Below, piece after piece: positions 1-8,374 of a stretch of DNA of 64,000 nt (within the stretch, counting starts at the first letter, position 1; each line of letters starts with the position of its first letter). The notes beneath the pieces are model-generated. The model was not told the origin of the DNA. It was given only the letters and a program-made list of their open reading frames with translations, and made no database searches. The position numbers and the translations under genes were made by a program. The stretch spans positions 1-64,000 of the forward strand of contig NZ_SOFP01000071.1 of NCBI RefSeq assembly GCF_004402785.1, in the 5' to 3' direction. The stretch comes from Cryobacterium algoritolerans (lineage in GTDB: Bacteria; Actinomycetota; Actinomycetes; Actinomycetales; Microbacteriaceae).

Positions 1-107
1 ACGACCGGCCCGCACGACCGGCCCGCACGACCGGCCCGCACGACCGGCCCGCACGACCGGCCCGCACGACCGGCCAGGCACGACCGATCAGGCAACGCTG
101 GCCAGGC
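1..107. repeat. 13-bp tandem repeat with degenerate tail
   Basis: The unit ACGACCGGCCCGC occurs five times in perfect head-to-tail order (1-65) and is followed by a partial copy (66-75). After that the pattern decays to ACGACCGATC and AACGCTGGCC blocks separated by AGGC. The array touches the window edge, so its true copy number is unknown. It has no spacers and so is not CRISPR. It lies upstream of the ABC exporter; no ORF or promoter was recognised in 108-268. Confidence 0.9.
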
Positions 108-268
108 ATCACCGAACGGTCGGCACTCGCACCAGCCCGCTGCCCGCGCACCGGAAGCCCCCAGGCCTTCCCCGTCGCCGAGGGACCACGATCCCCGGTG
201 GCACTGACCGGCACCGGCGCCGCACCGCACACCCGCACACCAGCACACTGACATTTCAGGACTCACAC

Positions 269-2125
269 GTGACCACGCTCACCGACCAGAAACATCCGTT
301 CGACGCCGCAGGGGACACCGCACCGCACCGGAGGACCACCCTCCAGACCCTGCTGCGTCTCTACCCCTACGCGAGGCCGGCCCTGCCGCGCCTCAGCCTC
401 GGCATGCTCGCCGCGCTTCTCGCCGCGCTCGTTGCGCTCGCCATCCCACAGGTGCTGCAACGGCTCGTCGACGGTGCGCTGTCCCGGCAGGACTCTGCAG
501 AGATCTGGTCAGCCGTGATCGTCATCCTCGGGCTCGGCGTGCTCGAGGCGGTGCTGATCGCGCTCCGGCGCTGGTTCGTGCTCGGCCCGGGCACGCACAT
601 CGAGGCCCGGATGCGCAACGCCCTCTACGCCAGGCTGCAGGACCTCCCCGTCGCCTTCCACGACCGGTGGCCGAGCGGCCAACTACTCTCCCGCGCCGTC
701 AGCGACCTCAACCAGATCCGGCGCTGGATCTCCTTCGGACTCGTCCTCCTCGTGGTCAACCTGGTCACCATCGTCATCGGCGCCGTCATCCTGGTCTCGA
801 TGAACTGGGTCCTCGGCGTCATCTTCCTGGTCTGTTCCGTGCCGCTCTGGATCGTCGGCTATCTGTTCGAGGAGAAGTACTCGGTCGTGGCCAGGCGCAG
901 CCAGGACCAGGCCGGCGACCTGGCGACGGCCGTCGAGGAGTCGGTGCACGGCATCCGCGTGCTCAAGGCGTTCGGGCGTGGCTCGTTCGCGCTCAAGAAC
1001 TTCTCCGCACAGGCGGAAAGCCTGCGTGGCACCGAGATCGAGAAGGCGCGGGCCATCGCCGGCATCTGGCTCTGGCTGCTGCTCGTGCCCGACGTCGCCT
1101 TCGCCCTCTGCCTCGTTGCGGGCGTCTGGCTGGCCGGCCAGGGGGAGCTCACCGTGGGTGGGCTGGTCGCGTTCTTCGCCACGGCGACCGTGCTGCGCTG
1201 GCCGGTCGAGTCGATCGGCTTCCTACTGTCGATGACCTTCGACACCCGCACCGCCACCGACCGGTTCTTCGACGTGCTCGACGCCCCGAACACGATCACC
1301 GACCCGGAGAACCCGGCCACGATCGACCACCCGCGCGGACGGCTCGCTTTCGAGGGCGTGCACTTCCGTTACCCCGACTCGCCCGCCCGGTTCCCCGACC
1401 TGCTCGACGGCGTCGACCTGGTGCTCGAACCCGGCGAGACCATGGCCCTGGTCGGGCTGACCGGCTCAGGCAAATCGACGCTCACGGCGCTGACCACCCG
1501 CCTCTACGACGTGACGGCGGGCGCGGTGACCCTTGATGGGGTAGACGTGCGCGCCCTCGGCCGCGAGGAACTGCGCCGCCACCTGGCGATGGCGTTCGAG
1601 GATGCGACCCTGTTCTCGGCATCCGTGCGCGATAACGTGCTGCTCGGCCGCCCAGAGTGGGCCGAACGATCCGGCGACGCGGATGCCGCGCTCGAGGAGG
1701 CGCTGCAGGTCGCCCAGGCGGGGTTCGTGCACGACCTCCCGCAAGGCGTGGACACCCTCGTCGGCGAGGAGGGCCTGTCCCTCTCCGGCGGCCAACGGCA
1801 ACGGCTCGCACTCGCACGCGCCGTCGCCGCGAAACCCGCGGTGCTCGTGCTCGACGACCCGCTGTCGGCGCTCGACGTTGACACCGAGTCGCTCGTCGAG
1901 GCCGCGCTGCGCGACGTGCTCGCCTCCACCACGGCGCTGGTCGTGGCCCACCGGCCGTCCACGGTTATGCTCGCCGACCGGGTGGCGCTGCTTGAGAACG
2001 GCCGGATCACCGCGGTCGGGCGGCACTCCGACCTGCTCCACCGGAGCGAGCACTACAAGTTCGTCATCTCCAGCCTGGAAGACGAAGAACGACGCGAATC
2101 CGCACGAAAGGAGGTGACGCTGTGA
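269..2125 (+). CDS. ABC exporter half-transporter with degenerate ATP site
   Basis: This 618-aa protein joins an N-terminal six-helix exporter domain (about residues 40-320) to a nucleotide-binding domain. Walker [10 protein letters not shown] is at 396-404 and the signature LSGGQ at 505-509. The catalytic glutamate after Walker B is replaced by Asp530 ([11 protein letters not shown]), and the Q-loop glutamine is Glu444 (MAFEDATLF). The GTG start at 269 follows a weak CAGGA. The stop overlaps the next gene by four bases (GTGA), so the two are translationally coupled. Together they should form a type IV heterodimeric exporter in the cytoplasmic membrane, in which this subunit's own Walker A/B belongs to the poorly hydrolysing site. 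The substrate cannot be read from sequence; multidrug or lipid export is typical of the family. Confidence 0.93.
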   Translation: MTTLTDQKHPFDAAGDTAPHRRTTLQTLLRLYPYARPALPRLSLGMLAALLAALVALAIPQVLQRLVDGALSRQDSAEIWSAVIVILGLGVLEAVLIALRRWFVLGPGTHIEARMRNALYARLQDLPVAFHDRWPSGQLLSRAVSDLNQIRRWISFGLVLLVVNLVTIVIGAVILVSMNWVLGVIFLVCSVPLWIVGYLFEEKYSVVARRSQDQAGDLATAVEESVHGIRVLKAFGRGSFALKNFSAQAESLRGTEIEKARAIAGIWLWLLLVPDVAFALCLVAGVWLAGQGELTVGGLVAFFATATVLRWPVESIGFLLSMTFDTRTATDRFFDVLDAPNTITDPENPATIDHPRGRLAFEGVHFRYPDSPARFPDLLDGVDLVLEPGETMALVGLTGSGKSTLTALTTRLYDVTAGAVTLDGVDVRALGREELRRHLAMAFEDATLFSASVRDNVLLGRPEWAERSGDADAALEEALQVAQAGFVHDLPQGVDTLVGEEGLSLSGGQRQRLALARAVAAKPAVLVLDDPLSALDVDTESLVEAALRDVLASTTALVVAHRPSTVMLADRVALLENGRITAVGRHSDLLHRSEHYKFVISSLEDEERRESARKEVTL

Positions 2126-3927
2126 GCGTCACCGGAGTCGAAGGCGAGGAGCGCAGCAATTTCAGTGCCGCCGAGAGCAAACAGATCAGGGCCAGGTCGT
2201 TGCGCCTGCTCGGGTCGCTGCTCGCGCTCGTGCGCTCGCCGGTGATCGCGGCGATGCTCATCGTCGTGCTCTCGACCGCCGCGCAGGTGGCAGGTCCGGC
2301 GCTGATCGCCTACGGGATCGACCAGGGCTTGCCGGCGCTGCTGAACCAGGACTGGTTCCCGCTCGCCGCCACCGGAGTCATCTACCTGATCACCGGCGTG
2401 ATCGGCGCCGGCCTGATCGCCTGGTACACCCTGATGTCGGCCCGGATCAGCCAGGCTGTGCTGATCGACCTGCGCAAACGGGTCTTCCTGCAGACCCAGC
2501 GGCTGAGCCTGGAGTTCCACGAGTCCTATACGTCCGGGCGGATCATCTCCCGGCAGACCAGCGACCTCGACGCGATCCGGGAGCTGCTGGACTCCGGGAT
2601 CAACCAGCTCGTGCAGGGCCTGCTCTACATGACGTTCACCGCGATCGCCCTCTTCGTGCTCGACGGGCTGAGCGGGCTGGTCCTGTTCGGAGCGCTGGTG
2701 CCCCTGCTCATCCTCACCCGCTGGTTCCAGGTGCGCTCGCAGACCCTGTTCCGGCAGTCCCGGACCGCGTCGGCCAGCCTGATCGTGCAGTTCGTGGAGA
2801 CGATGACGGGCATCCGCGCGGTCAAGGCGTTCCGGGCGGAGAAGCGCAACGAGAAGGTGTTCGGCGAACTCGTCGAGGACTACCGGAAGGTGAACGGCCG
2901 GGTCATCCAGCTGTTCGGCATCTTCGACCCCGGCCTCGTACTGATCGGCAACGTCGCGGTCGCCGTGGTGCTCCTGGTCGGAGGGTTCCGGGTCGCCGAC
3001 GGGCAGCTCTATATCGGCGCGCTGCTTGCGGCGCTGCTCTACACCCGGCGCTTCTTCGACCCGATGGAGGACATGGCGATGTTCTACAACTCGTACCAGT
3101 CGGCCGCTGCGGCGCTGGAGAAGATCTCCGGCGTGCTCGAGGAACACCCCGGTGTGCCGGACCCCGTGACGCCGGTCGACCTCTGGACGGCGCACGGTTT
3201 GGTGGCATTCGAGCAGGTGAGCTTCGCCTACCAGAGCGAGCGGGTCATCCTGCCCCGGTTCGACCTGACGATCCCGGCCGGGCAGACCATCGCCCTGGTC
3301 GGGTCGACGGGGGCCGGCAAGTCGACCCTGGCCAAGCTGATGGCCCGGTTTTACGACCCGTCGGACGGCCGGGTCACCCTCGACGGGGTCGACCTGCGTG
3401 ACCTGCACCCGAAGGACCTGCGCCGCGCGATCGTCATGGTCACCCAGGAGGCGTACCTGTTCAGCGGGTCCGTCGCCGAGAACATCGCGATCGGCAAACC
3501 GGATGCCACGCCGACCGAGATCCTCGCCGCGGCCAGGGCCGTGGGTGCGCACGACTTCATCGAGGGGCTGCCCAGCGGTTACGACACCGACGTGAACAAG
3601 CGCGGCGGCCGGGTGTCGGCCGGGCAACGGCAGCTGATCTCGTTCGCGCGGGCTTTCCTCGCCGACCCGGCCGTGCTCATCCTCGACGAGGCCACCTCGA
3701 GCCTGGACATCCCCAGTGAACGGCTGGTGCAGCAGGCCCTGCAGACCCTGTTGGCCGACCGCACCGCCGTGATCATCGCGCACCGGTTGTCGACCGTGGC
3801 GATCGCCGACCGGGTGCTCGTGATGGAGCACGGCCGGATCGTCGAGGACGGCGCCCCGGCGGACCTCATCGCGGGCGCGGGGCGTTTCGCCCAGCTGCAC
3901 GCCGCCTGGCGGGAGTCTCTGGTCTGA
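2122..3927 (+). CDS. ABC exporter half-transporter, catalytically competent partner
   Basis: This 601-aa partner of the upstream gene has the same membrane domain plus ATPase layout. Walker [10 protein letters not shown] is at 394-402, the Q-loop VTQEAYLF is normal, and Walker [13 protein letters not shown] keeps the catalytic Glu523. Its signature motif is altered to VSAGQ (498-502). The composite site made from this Walker A/B and the partner's LSGGQ is therefore the consensus site. The other site (partner Asp530 plus VSAGQ) is degenerate. The GTG start is preceded by a strong AAAGGAGG (2107-2114) inside the upstream gene. An efficient hairpin follows the stop at 3965-4002. The substrate is unknown. 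Confidence 0.93.
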   Translation: MSVTGVEGEERSNFSAAESKQIRARSLRLLGSLLALVRSPVIAAMLIVVLSTAAQVAGPALIAYGIDQGLPALLNQDWFPLAATGVIYLITGVIGAGLIAWYTLMSARISQAVLIDLRKRVFLQTQRLSLEFHESYTSGRIISRQTSDLDAIRELLDSGINQLVQGLLYMTFTAIALFVLDGLSGLVLFGALVPLLILTRWFQVRSQTLFRQSRTASASLIVQFVETMTGIRAVKAFRAEKRNEKVFGELVEDYRKVNGRVIQLFGIFDPGLVLIGNVAVAVVLLVGGFRVADGQLYIGALLAALLYTRRFFDPMEDMAMFYNSYQSAAAALEKISGVLEEHPGVPDPVTPVDLWTAHGLVAFEQVSFAYQSERVILPRFDLTIPAGQTIALVGSTGAGKSTLAKLMARFYDPSDGRVTLDGVDLRDLHPKDLRRAIVMVTQEAYLFSGSVAENIAIGKPDATPTEILAAARAVGAHDFIEGLPSGYDTDVNKRGGRVSAGQRQLISFARAFLADPAVLILDEATSSLDIPSERLVQQALQTLLADRTAVIIAHRLSTVAIADRVLVMEHGRIVEDGAPADLIAGAGRFAQLHAAWRESLV

Positions 3928-3964
3928 TCACGACCGTCGCGCTCCGTCCTGGTGGCGCACGTTC

Positions 3965-4002
3965 GGGAAGCGGGCGCACGGGAGAACGCGCGCCCGCTTC
4001 CC
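3965..4002. terminator. Bidirectional hairpin terminator
   Basis: A perfect 13-bp stem (GGGAAGCGGGCGC at 3965-3977 with its complement at 3990-4002) encloses a 12-nt loop. It lies between the convergent ABC operon and the cupin gene. There is no U tract, as is usual for high-GC actinobacteria. Confidence 0.75.
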
Positions 4003-4028
4003 CGCCGCGACGGATGCCCGGCACGCGG

Positions 4029-4448
4029 CTACTCGGGGGCGAGCGGGCCGAGTGGGCCGAGTGGGCCGAGCGGCTGCCCGGCCCCGGCCGGCGCGGGCGA
4101 TGAGCGCGTCGGCGACGGTTCCTTCAGCTCGAAAAGGATCGTGTGCGTCTCCGTGTCGCCCGTGTTCTCCCCGGAGTGCGCCTGCGCCGCCAGCCACCGG
4201 GCCTCACCCGCCGGCAGGACGACATCAACCTCCCGGCCATTCGCCGACAGCCGCCGGCTAAAGGAACTCAAGGTGAACATCACGCTGTCGGGATGCGCGT
4301 GCGGCGTGGTCTTGTCGCCGGGGGAGTCGAGGTACTCCAGTACGCGCACGCGCTCGTTCTCCAGGATCACGCGGTAGTGGCTGGGATTGGTCTGCACGGG
4401 ATCGTCGCCCGGGACGGATTCGTGGGTCACCTCAGGGTCGTTCGTCAT
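4029..4448 (-). CDS. Small cupin-fold protein, paralogue 1
   Basis: This 139-aa protein resembles single-domain cupins. The core around residues 22-110 carries a PHAHPDSVMFTLS stretch whose His residues could bind metal, then an EARWLAAQAHSGENTG stretch in the second cupin motif. The C-terminus is a low-complexity Gly-Pro-Leu repeat (LGPLGPLGPLAPE). It is closely similar to the protein at 4646-5086 across the same segments (YRVxLENxRVRVLE, HPDSVMxTLS, RRLS), so the pair is a tandem duplication. The start is ATG at 4448, 6 nt after a TAGCCT -10 box, which implies a leaderless mRNA. The function is not known; relatives are usually annotated only as cupin-domain proteins. Confidence 0.8.
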   Translation of the reverse strand: MTNDPEVTHESVPGDDPVQTNPSHYRVILENERVRVLEYLDSPGDKTTPHAHPDSVMFTLSSFSRRLSANGREVDVVLPAGEARWLAAQAHSGENTGDTETHTILFELKEPSPTRSSPAPAGAGQPLGPLGPLGPLAPE

Positions 4449-4454
4449 GGCGGC

Positions 4455-4460
4455 AGGCTA
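4455..4460 (-). promoter_or_regulatory. Leaderless -10 box of cupin paralogue 1
   Basis: TAGCCT on the minus strand ends 6 nt before the ATG at 4448, leaving no room for a ribosome binding site. Confidence 0.6.
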
Positions 4461-4561
4461 ACACCGGGCGTCCGGAAGGGACAGGGGGCGGTCCGGAGCC
4501 CGCAGGGAGGGTGTGCACCGGGCCCACGACGTGCGCCCGGCAGCCTCGTGGCGCAGGTTGT

Positions 4562-4597
4562 GGAAGGGGGCGCACGGTGGAACGTGCGCCGGCTTCC
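4562..4597 (-). terminator. Hairpin terminator after cupin paralogue 2
   Basis: GGCGCACG (4569-4576) pairs with CGTGCGCC (4583-4590). The stem is extended by GGAAG/CTTCC outside a 2x2 internal loop. It sits about 50 nt downstream of the stop of the minus-strand cupin gene ending at 4646. Confidence 0.6.
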
Positions 4598-4645
4598 GCA
4601 AGGAGCGCCACGAGCCGGTCTGCCCGGGCGTTCGCGCGGGTCAGG

Positions 4646-5086
4646 TCATGCGAATCCCCAGGCCTTCTCCTCGTCGCTCGAGGCGTCGGACAGGGGGGTG
4701 CCGGTCAGCGGGCGAGGCGCCACAGGGCCCAGTGGGTGGTAACTCGGGTCCGTGGCGCGCACGGCCGCCTCCTTGAGCTCGACGAAGATCGCGTGCGTCG
4801 GGGTCCTGCCGATGTTGAGGCCGGCGTGTTCCTGGGCCGGCAGCCAGCGCGTCTCGCCGGCGGGCAGTTCGACGTCGAGTTCACGGCCCTCCGACGACAA
4901 CCGCCGGGAGTAGCCGCTGAGGGTGATCATCACACTGTCGGGGTGCTCGTGCGGGTTGGTCTCATCGCCCGGGGCGTCGAGGAATTCGAGCACGCGAACC
5001 CGGTCGTTTTCGAGGAGCACCCGGTAGAGCCCAGGGTCGGTGACAAGGGGATCCAGGGGATCCGTGACTTTTTTTTCGCTATCCAT
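4646..5086 (-). CDS. Small cupin-fold protein, paralogue 2
   Basis: This 146-aa cupin-like protein (from ATG 5086) is paralogous to the 4029-4448 product, with the conserved PHEHPDSVMITLSGYSRRLS and ETRWLPAQEHAGLN segments. A longer reading from GTG 5101 is open and has a GGAG nearby. ATG 5086 is preferred because its distance to the upstream TTACCG matches the arrangement in the paralogue. Codons 4-6 create a run of eight A residues (5069-5076 on the complementary strand), unusual in DNA this GC-rich and prone to slippage. The C-terminal tail differs from the paralogue and is acidic. The biochemical role is unknown. Confidence 0.78.
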   Translation of the reverse strand: MDSEKKVTDPLDPLVTDPGLYRVLLENDRVRVLEFLDAPGDETNPHEHPDSVMITLSGYSRRLSSEGRELDVELPAGETRWLPAQEHAGLNIGRTPTHAIFVELKEAAVRATDPSYHPLGPVAPRPLTGTPLSDASSDEEKAWGFA

Positions 5087-5230
5087 GTGGCACGGTAACA
5101 CCGTTGGGCTCCGCCGAACAAGGCTTCCGAGATGACCGGCGGCAGACGTTCCCGGTGCCGATCGCCGCGGGTGCCGGGGGCACCTTGACGCGCACGCAGA
5201 GCCGGACTAGACGGGAGGTGGGGCATCCGG

Positions 5231-6142
5231 ATGATTCACTCGATGGGAGTTCTCATGAGCCGGTCAGTTTCCACCCACTCACGGCGGCCGTCCTCCTCGC
5301 TCCGGGCCTTCGCCGCCCGCCGCCCGGTCATCCTGTTCTGCGCGGTCGCGGTCGGCCTGACCCTGATGCTGCAAACCCTGTTGCTCGTCGAGGGGCTGGA
5401 CCTGACGCCCGGCAAACTCGCGGAACTCGTCATCCTGTTCGGGTTCGCCCTCCTGCTCACCTCGTGGATCAGCGGGGCACCCCTGGCGCGTCGGCTGCCG
5501 GCCGGGCTGGCCTGCTGGCGTTTCGGCCTCGGCCGATGGCTGCTCGTGCTCCTGGCCCTGCCCACCCTCACCGTGGCGGTCGGCCTGACCACGGGCACCT
5601 TCCGCACCTCGCCCGACGGCTGGGGAGCGGTGACTCTTGACTACCTGGTGATCCTGGTTCTCATCGCGCTCACCGCGAGCGCGTGGGAGGAGACGGCCTG
5701 GTCCGGCTTCGTGCAGTCGCGCCTGATGGCCGACCACGGGCTGCTCATCGGCTCGCTGCTCACCGCTGTGCCGTTCGCGCTCATCCGTCTGCCGTTGGCC
5801 TTCGAGTCCTCGGGCCTGGCCGGGACGAGCCTCACGGATGCCTGGATCAGCTGGGCCTTCGTCATCGGTTCCGCGCCCCTCTTGCGCTACCTTGCGGGTG
5901 GGCTGCTGGTCGACACCGGCGGCAGCATCCTCGCGGTCGCCCTCCTGCACGCGTCATTCATCGCGTCGGGCTCGCTCAGCATCGTCCCCGGCGGGTGGCA
6001 GGACGCGCTCGCCCTCGTTGCGCTCACGATCCTCGTTGCCGCTTACCGTGCGCTGCGTGGCCGCTCGCTCGTGCGCGGCACCATCCCCGCCCCGGCAGGG
6101 CCGCGGTCGCGTCCGGCCGGCGACCAGCGCGCCACGGCGTAG
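5231..6142 (+). CDS. CPBP-family intramembrane protease-like protein
   Basis: This 303-aa, multi-helix membrane protein matches the CPBP (Abi/Rce1-like) family. The glutamate motif is EETAWSGF (usual form EExxWRGx), followed by FALIR, and ALLHASF with the late conserved histidine. The Arg usually found in the first motif is Ser here and the FxxxH histidine is Arg, so catalytic competence is uncertain. ATG 5231 has GGGAGG ten bases upstream; an internal ATG at 5255 with GGGAG is a plausible alternative. Its 3' end overlaps the convergent gene at 6043-6429 by 100 bp. The substrate is not known. Confidence 0.82.
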   Translation: MIHSMGVLMSRSVSTHSRRPSSSLRAFAARRPVILFCAVAVGLTLMLQTLLLVEGLDLTPGKLAELVILFGFALLLTSWISGAPLARRLPAGLACWRFGLGRWLLVLLALPTLTVAVGLTTGTFRTSPDGWGAVTLDYLVILVLIALTASAWEETAWSGFVQSRLMADHGLLIGSLLTAVPFALIRLPLAFESSGLAGTSLTDAWISWAFVIGSAPLLRYLAGGLLVDTGGSILAVALLHASFIASGSLSIVPGGWQDALALVALTILVAAYRALRGRSLVRGTIPAPAGPRSRPAGDQRATA

Positions 6143-6429
6143 TCGACCCGGTAACCGGGGGCCAGCGCGTTCAGCAGCGGTGTGCCCTCGGCCCGGTAGT
6201 GCGCCAGGGCGCGCGCCTCGTGTTCGACCGGCGGATGCCCGCCGGCACGGATGACCCGCCACCACGGCACATCCGACCCGTAGTGCGACATCACCTGGCC
6301 GACCACGCGGGCGCCGCGGGAGCCGAGCACAGCCGCGACATCCCCGTAGGTCATCACCCGTCCGGGCGGGATCGAGTCGACGATGTCGAGCACGTCGGTC
6401 ACGAATGGGCTGTCCGGGGCGATGCGCAT
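6043..6429 (-). CDS. Alkyltransferase-like (ATL) DNA-binding protein, MGMT family
   Basis: This 128-aa protein has only the DNA-binding domain of O6-alkylguanine-DNA alkyltransferases (IPPGRVMTYGDVAAVLG, ARVVGQVMSH). At the site of the alkyl-acceptor cysteine (PCHRV in active enzymes) it reads PWWRV, with Trp56 replacing Cys. By family precedent such proteins bind alkylated guanine without repairing it and pass the lesion to nucleotide excision repair. The last 30 or so codons overlap the 3' end of the convergent CPBP gene and are poor in family features. That tail is probably an extension left by a lost stop codon. Confidence 0.85.
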   Translation of the reverse strand: MRIAPDSPFVTDVLDIVDSIPPGRVMTYGDVAAVLGSRGARVVGQVMSHYGSDVPWWRVIRAGGHPPVEHEARALAHYRAEGTPLLNALAPGYRVDYAVARWSPAGRDRGPAGAGMVPRTSERPRSAR

Positions 6430-6459
6430 CAGGCTGGCTCGGTCAGGGCTGCGGCTCGG

Positions 6460-6912
6460 TCAGAGCTGCAGGGAGCCGATCACTTCGCCATAGGCGGTCT
6501 GGCCGATGTCGCGGAAGCCGATCTTGTGGAAGAAGGACTCCGGTCCCTCTTCGCCGGGCTCCCAGATCACGGTGATGTGGTCGAAGCCGCGCCCCCGCGC
6601 CTCCTCGGCGAGAGCCTCCGCGGCGAACTTGCCGACACCCCTGCCTTGCGCGTTTGCGTCCACGTTGATCCGCCAGATGCAGGCGCGGAACTCCTCGTGC
6701 ACCGAATCGGGGTCGAAGTTGCCGTGGATGAAACCGGCCACCTCGCCGTCGAGCAGCACGACACGCTGCCAGGACGTGGCCGGGTTGATCACGGATGCCG
6801 CGACCGAGTACGAGACCGGAGCAATGTATTGTTCCTGGCCCGGCTTCAGGCTCAGGGTATTGGCCGCAACAATATTGCGCGCGGACAGTTCTTCCAGTCG
6901 TAGTTCACCCAT
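6460..6912 (-). CDS. GNAT-family N-acetyltransferase
   Basis: The 150-aa protein has a single GNAT fold. The acetyl-CoA pyrophosphate loop is NAQGRGVGKFAAEAL, preceded by the CIWRINVD strand, and the C-terminal ESFFHKIGFRDIG segment is typical of motif B. The start is ATG 6912, 6 nt after a TAGCCT -10 box (leaderless). It lies 30 bp from the ATL gene on the same strand and the two may be co-transcribed. The acceptor substrate cannot be told from sequence; small amines and amino acids are common for single-domain GNATs. Confidence 0.85.
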   Translation of the reverse strand: MGELRLEELSARNIVAANTLSLKPGQEQYIAPVSYSVAASVINPATSWQRVVLLDGEVAGFIHGNFDPDSVHEEFRACIWRINVDANAQGRGVGKFAAEALAEEARGRGFDHITVIWEPGEEGPESFFHKIGFRDIGQTAYGEVIGSLQL

Positions 6913-6918
6913 AGCAAC

Positions 6919-6924
6919 AGGCTA
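6919..6924 (-). promoter_or_regulatory. Leaderless -10 box of GNAT gene
   Basis: TAGCCT on the minus strand lies 6 nt upstream of the ATG at 6912. This predicts transcription starting at or next to the start codon. Confidence 0.6.
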
Positions 6925-6975
6925 ACGTGCGCCCGGGGGTGCCGGTAGTCGGGGTTTCCGCCGACCGGAGAACTG

Positions 6976-7050
6976 TCTCGATGTCAAGATAGTTGAGTCC
7001 CTCCGGTAGAATTGACGTGGCCATTCAGGCCCCCCGACATTCTGAGGAGA
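6976..7050 (+). promoter_or_regulatory. icd promoter with 14-bp imperfect palindrome
   Basis: TCTCGATGTCAAGA (6976-6989) is an inverted repeat with one mismatch (TCTyGA / TCAAGA). It covers the position expected for the -35 element of the -10 box TAGAAT (7007-7012). A strong GAGGAGA (7044-7050) then precedes the TTG start at 7056. The spacing suggests a repressor or redox-sensor operator; sites of this shape are typical of MarR-type dimers. The regulator is not in the window. Confidence 0.55.
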
Positions 7051-7055
7051 ATTCA

Positions 7056-8270
7056 TTGGCGAAGATCAAGGTTGAAGGCACTGTCGTCGAGCTCGACGGG
7101 GACGAGATGACCCGCATCATCTGGCAGGCGATCAAGGACACCCTGATTAACCCGTATCTCGACATCGACCTCGAGTATTACGACCTGTCGATCCAGAAGC
7201 GCGACGAGACCGATGACCAGGTCACGGTCGACGCGGCCCGCGCCATCCAGAAGCACGGCGTCGGCGTCAAGTGCGCGACCATCACGCCCGACGAGGCCCG
7301 GGTCGAGGAATTCGGCCTGAAGAAGATGTGGGCATCGCCCAACGGCACGATCCGCAACATCCTCGGCGGCACCATCTTCCGCGAGCCCATCATCATCTCC
7401 AACATCCCGCGTCTCGTGCCCGGCTGGAACAAGCCGATCATCATCGGCCGCCACGCGTTCGGCGACCAGTACAAGGCAACGAACTTCCGGTTCGAGGGTG
7501 AAGGCACGCTCAGCATGACCTTCACCCCGAAGGATGGCGGCGAACCCCAGTACTTTGAGGTCTTCCAGGCGCCGGGCAGCGGCGTGGCGATGGGGATGTA
7601 CAACCTCGACAAGTCGATCATCGACTTCGCCCGCGCCTCGCTCAACTACGGCCTCGAGCGCAACTATCCGGTATACCTCTCCACGAAGAACACCATCCTC
7701 AAGGCCTACGACGGCCGGTTCAAGGACATCTTCCAGGAGATCTTCGACGCCGAGTTCAAGAAGCGCTACGAGGCCGCCGGCCTCACCTACGAGCACCGCC
7801 TGATCGACGACATGGTCGCATCCGCCATGAAGTGGGAGGGCGGTTACATCTGGGCCTGCAAGAACTACGACGGCGACGTGCAGTCCGACACCGTGGCGCA
7901 GGGCTTCGGCTCGCTCGGCCTGATGACCAGCGTACTCTCCACCCCCGACGGCAGGGTCGTCGAGGCGGAGGCTGCGCACGGCACCGTGACCCGTCACTAC
8001 CGCCAGCACCAGCAGGGCAAGCCCACCTCGACCAACCCGATCGCGTCGATCTACGCCTGGACCCGCGGCCTCGCCCACCGAGCCAAGCTCGACGCGAACC
8101 CGGCGCTCGCCGAGTTCTCGCACACCCTCGAAGACGTCATCATCAAGACGGTCGAAAGTGGCAAGATGACCAAGGATCTCGCACTCCTGGTCGGCCCGGA
8201 CCAGGGTTACCTGACCACCGAGGAATTCCTCGCGGCGATCGCGGACAACCTCCACACCCGCCTGGCCTGA
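7056..8270 (+). CDS. icd: NADP-dependent isocitrate dehydrogenase
   Basis: This 404-aa enzyme converts isocitrate to 2-oxoglutarate with CO2 release in the TCA cycle and yields NADPH. The sequence shows the homodimeric eukaryote-like IDH type: [14 protein letters not shown] near the N-terminus, the substrate loop region [18 protein letters not shown], the [14 protein letters not shown] segment, and [14 protein letters not shown] near the C-terminus. The open frame extends upstream to 6993, but the start is taken as TTG 7056 because GAGGAGA lies five bases before it and the protein family begins at this point (KIKVEGTVV). A 12-bp hairpin at 8289 follows the stop. The gene is monocistronic. Confidence 0.97.
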   Translation: MAKIKVEGTVVELDGDEMTRIIWQAIKDTLINPYLDIDLEYYDLSIQKRDETDDQVTVDAARAIQKHGVGVKCATITPDEARVEEFGLKKMWASPNGTIRNILGGTIFREPIIISNIPRLVPGWNKPIIIGRHAFGDQYKATNFRFEGEGTLSMTFTPKDGGEPQYFEVFQAPGSGVAMGMYNLDKSIIDFARASLNYGLERNYPVYLSTKNTILKAYDGRFKDIFQEIFDAEFKKRYEAAGLTYEHRLIDDMVASAMKWEGGYIWACKNYDGDVQSDTVAQGFGSLGLMTSVLSTPDGRVVEAEAAHGTVTRHYRQHQQGKPTSTNPIASIYAWTRGLAHRAKLDANPALAEFSHTLEDVIIKTVESGKMTKDLALLVGPDQGYLTTEEFLAAIADNLHTRLA

Positions 8271-8288
8271 CCACCGCGCCTGAGCGGC

Positions 8289-8319
8289 GGAAGGCCCCGA
8301 GCAGCGGTCGGGGCCTTCC
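8289..8319 (+). terminator. icd terminator
   Basis: A perfect 12-bp stem, GGAAGGCCCCGA (8289-8300) with its complement (8308-8319), and a 7-nt loop lie 18 nt after the icd stop. Confidence 0.8.
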
Positions 8320-8374
8320 GGGGTTGAGGTGAGCCTTTCCTTGCTGGCGCGGCTCACCGCCCGGGGGGAAGAAT

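Noticed and set aside
1-107. CRISPR-like array
   Set aside because: Units are 13 bp and contiguous, with no spacers and no cas genes nearby.
2053-3900. 615-aa open frame on the minus strand opposite the second ABC gene
   Set aside because: It is a mirror of the GC-rich coding strand, with His/Asp/Arg-rich low-complexity translation and no domain; the plus strand has complete ABC motifs.
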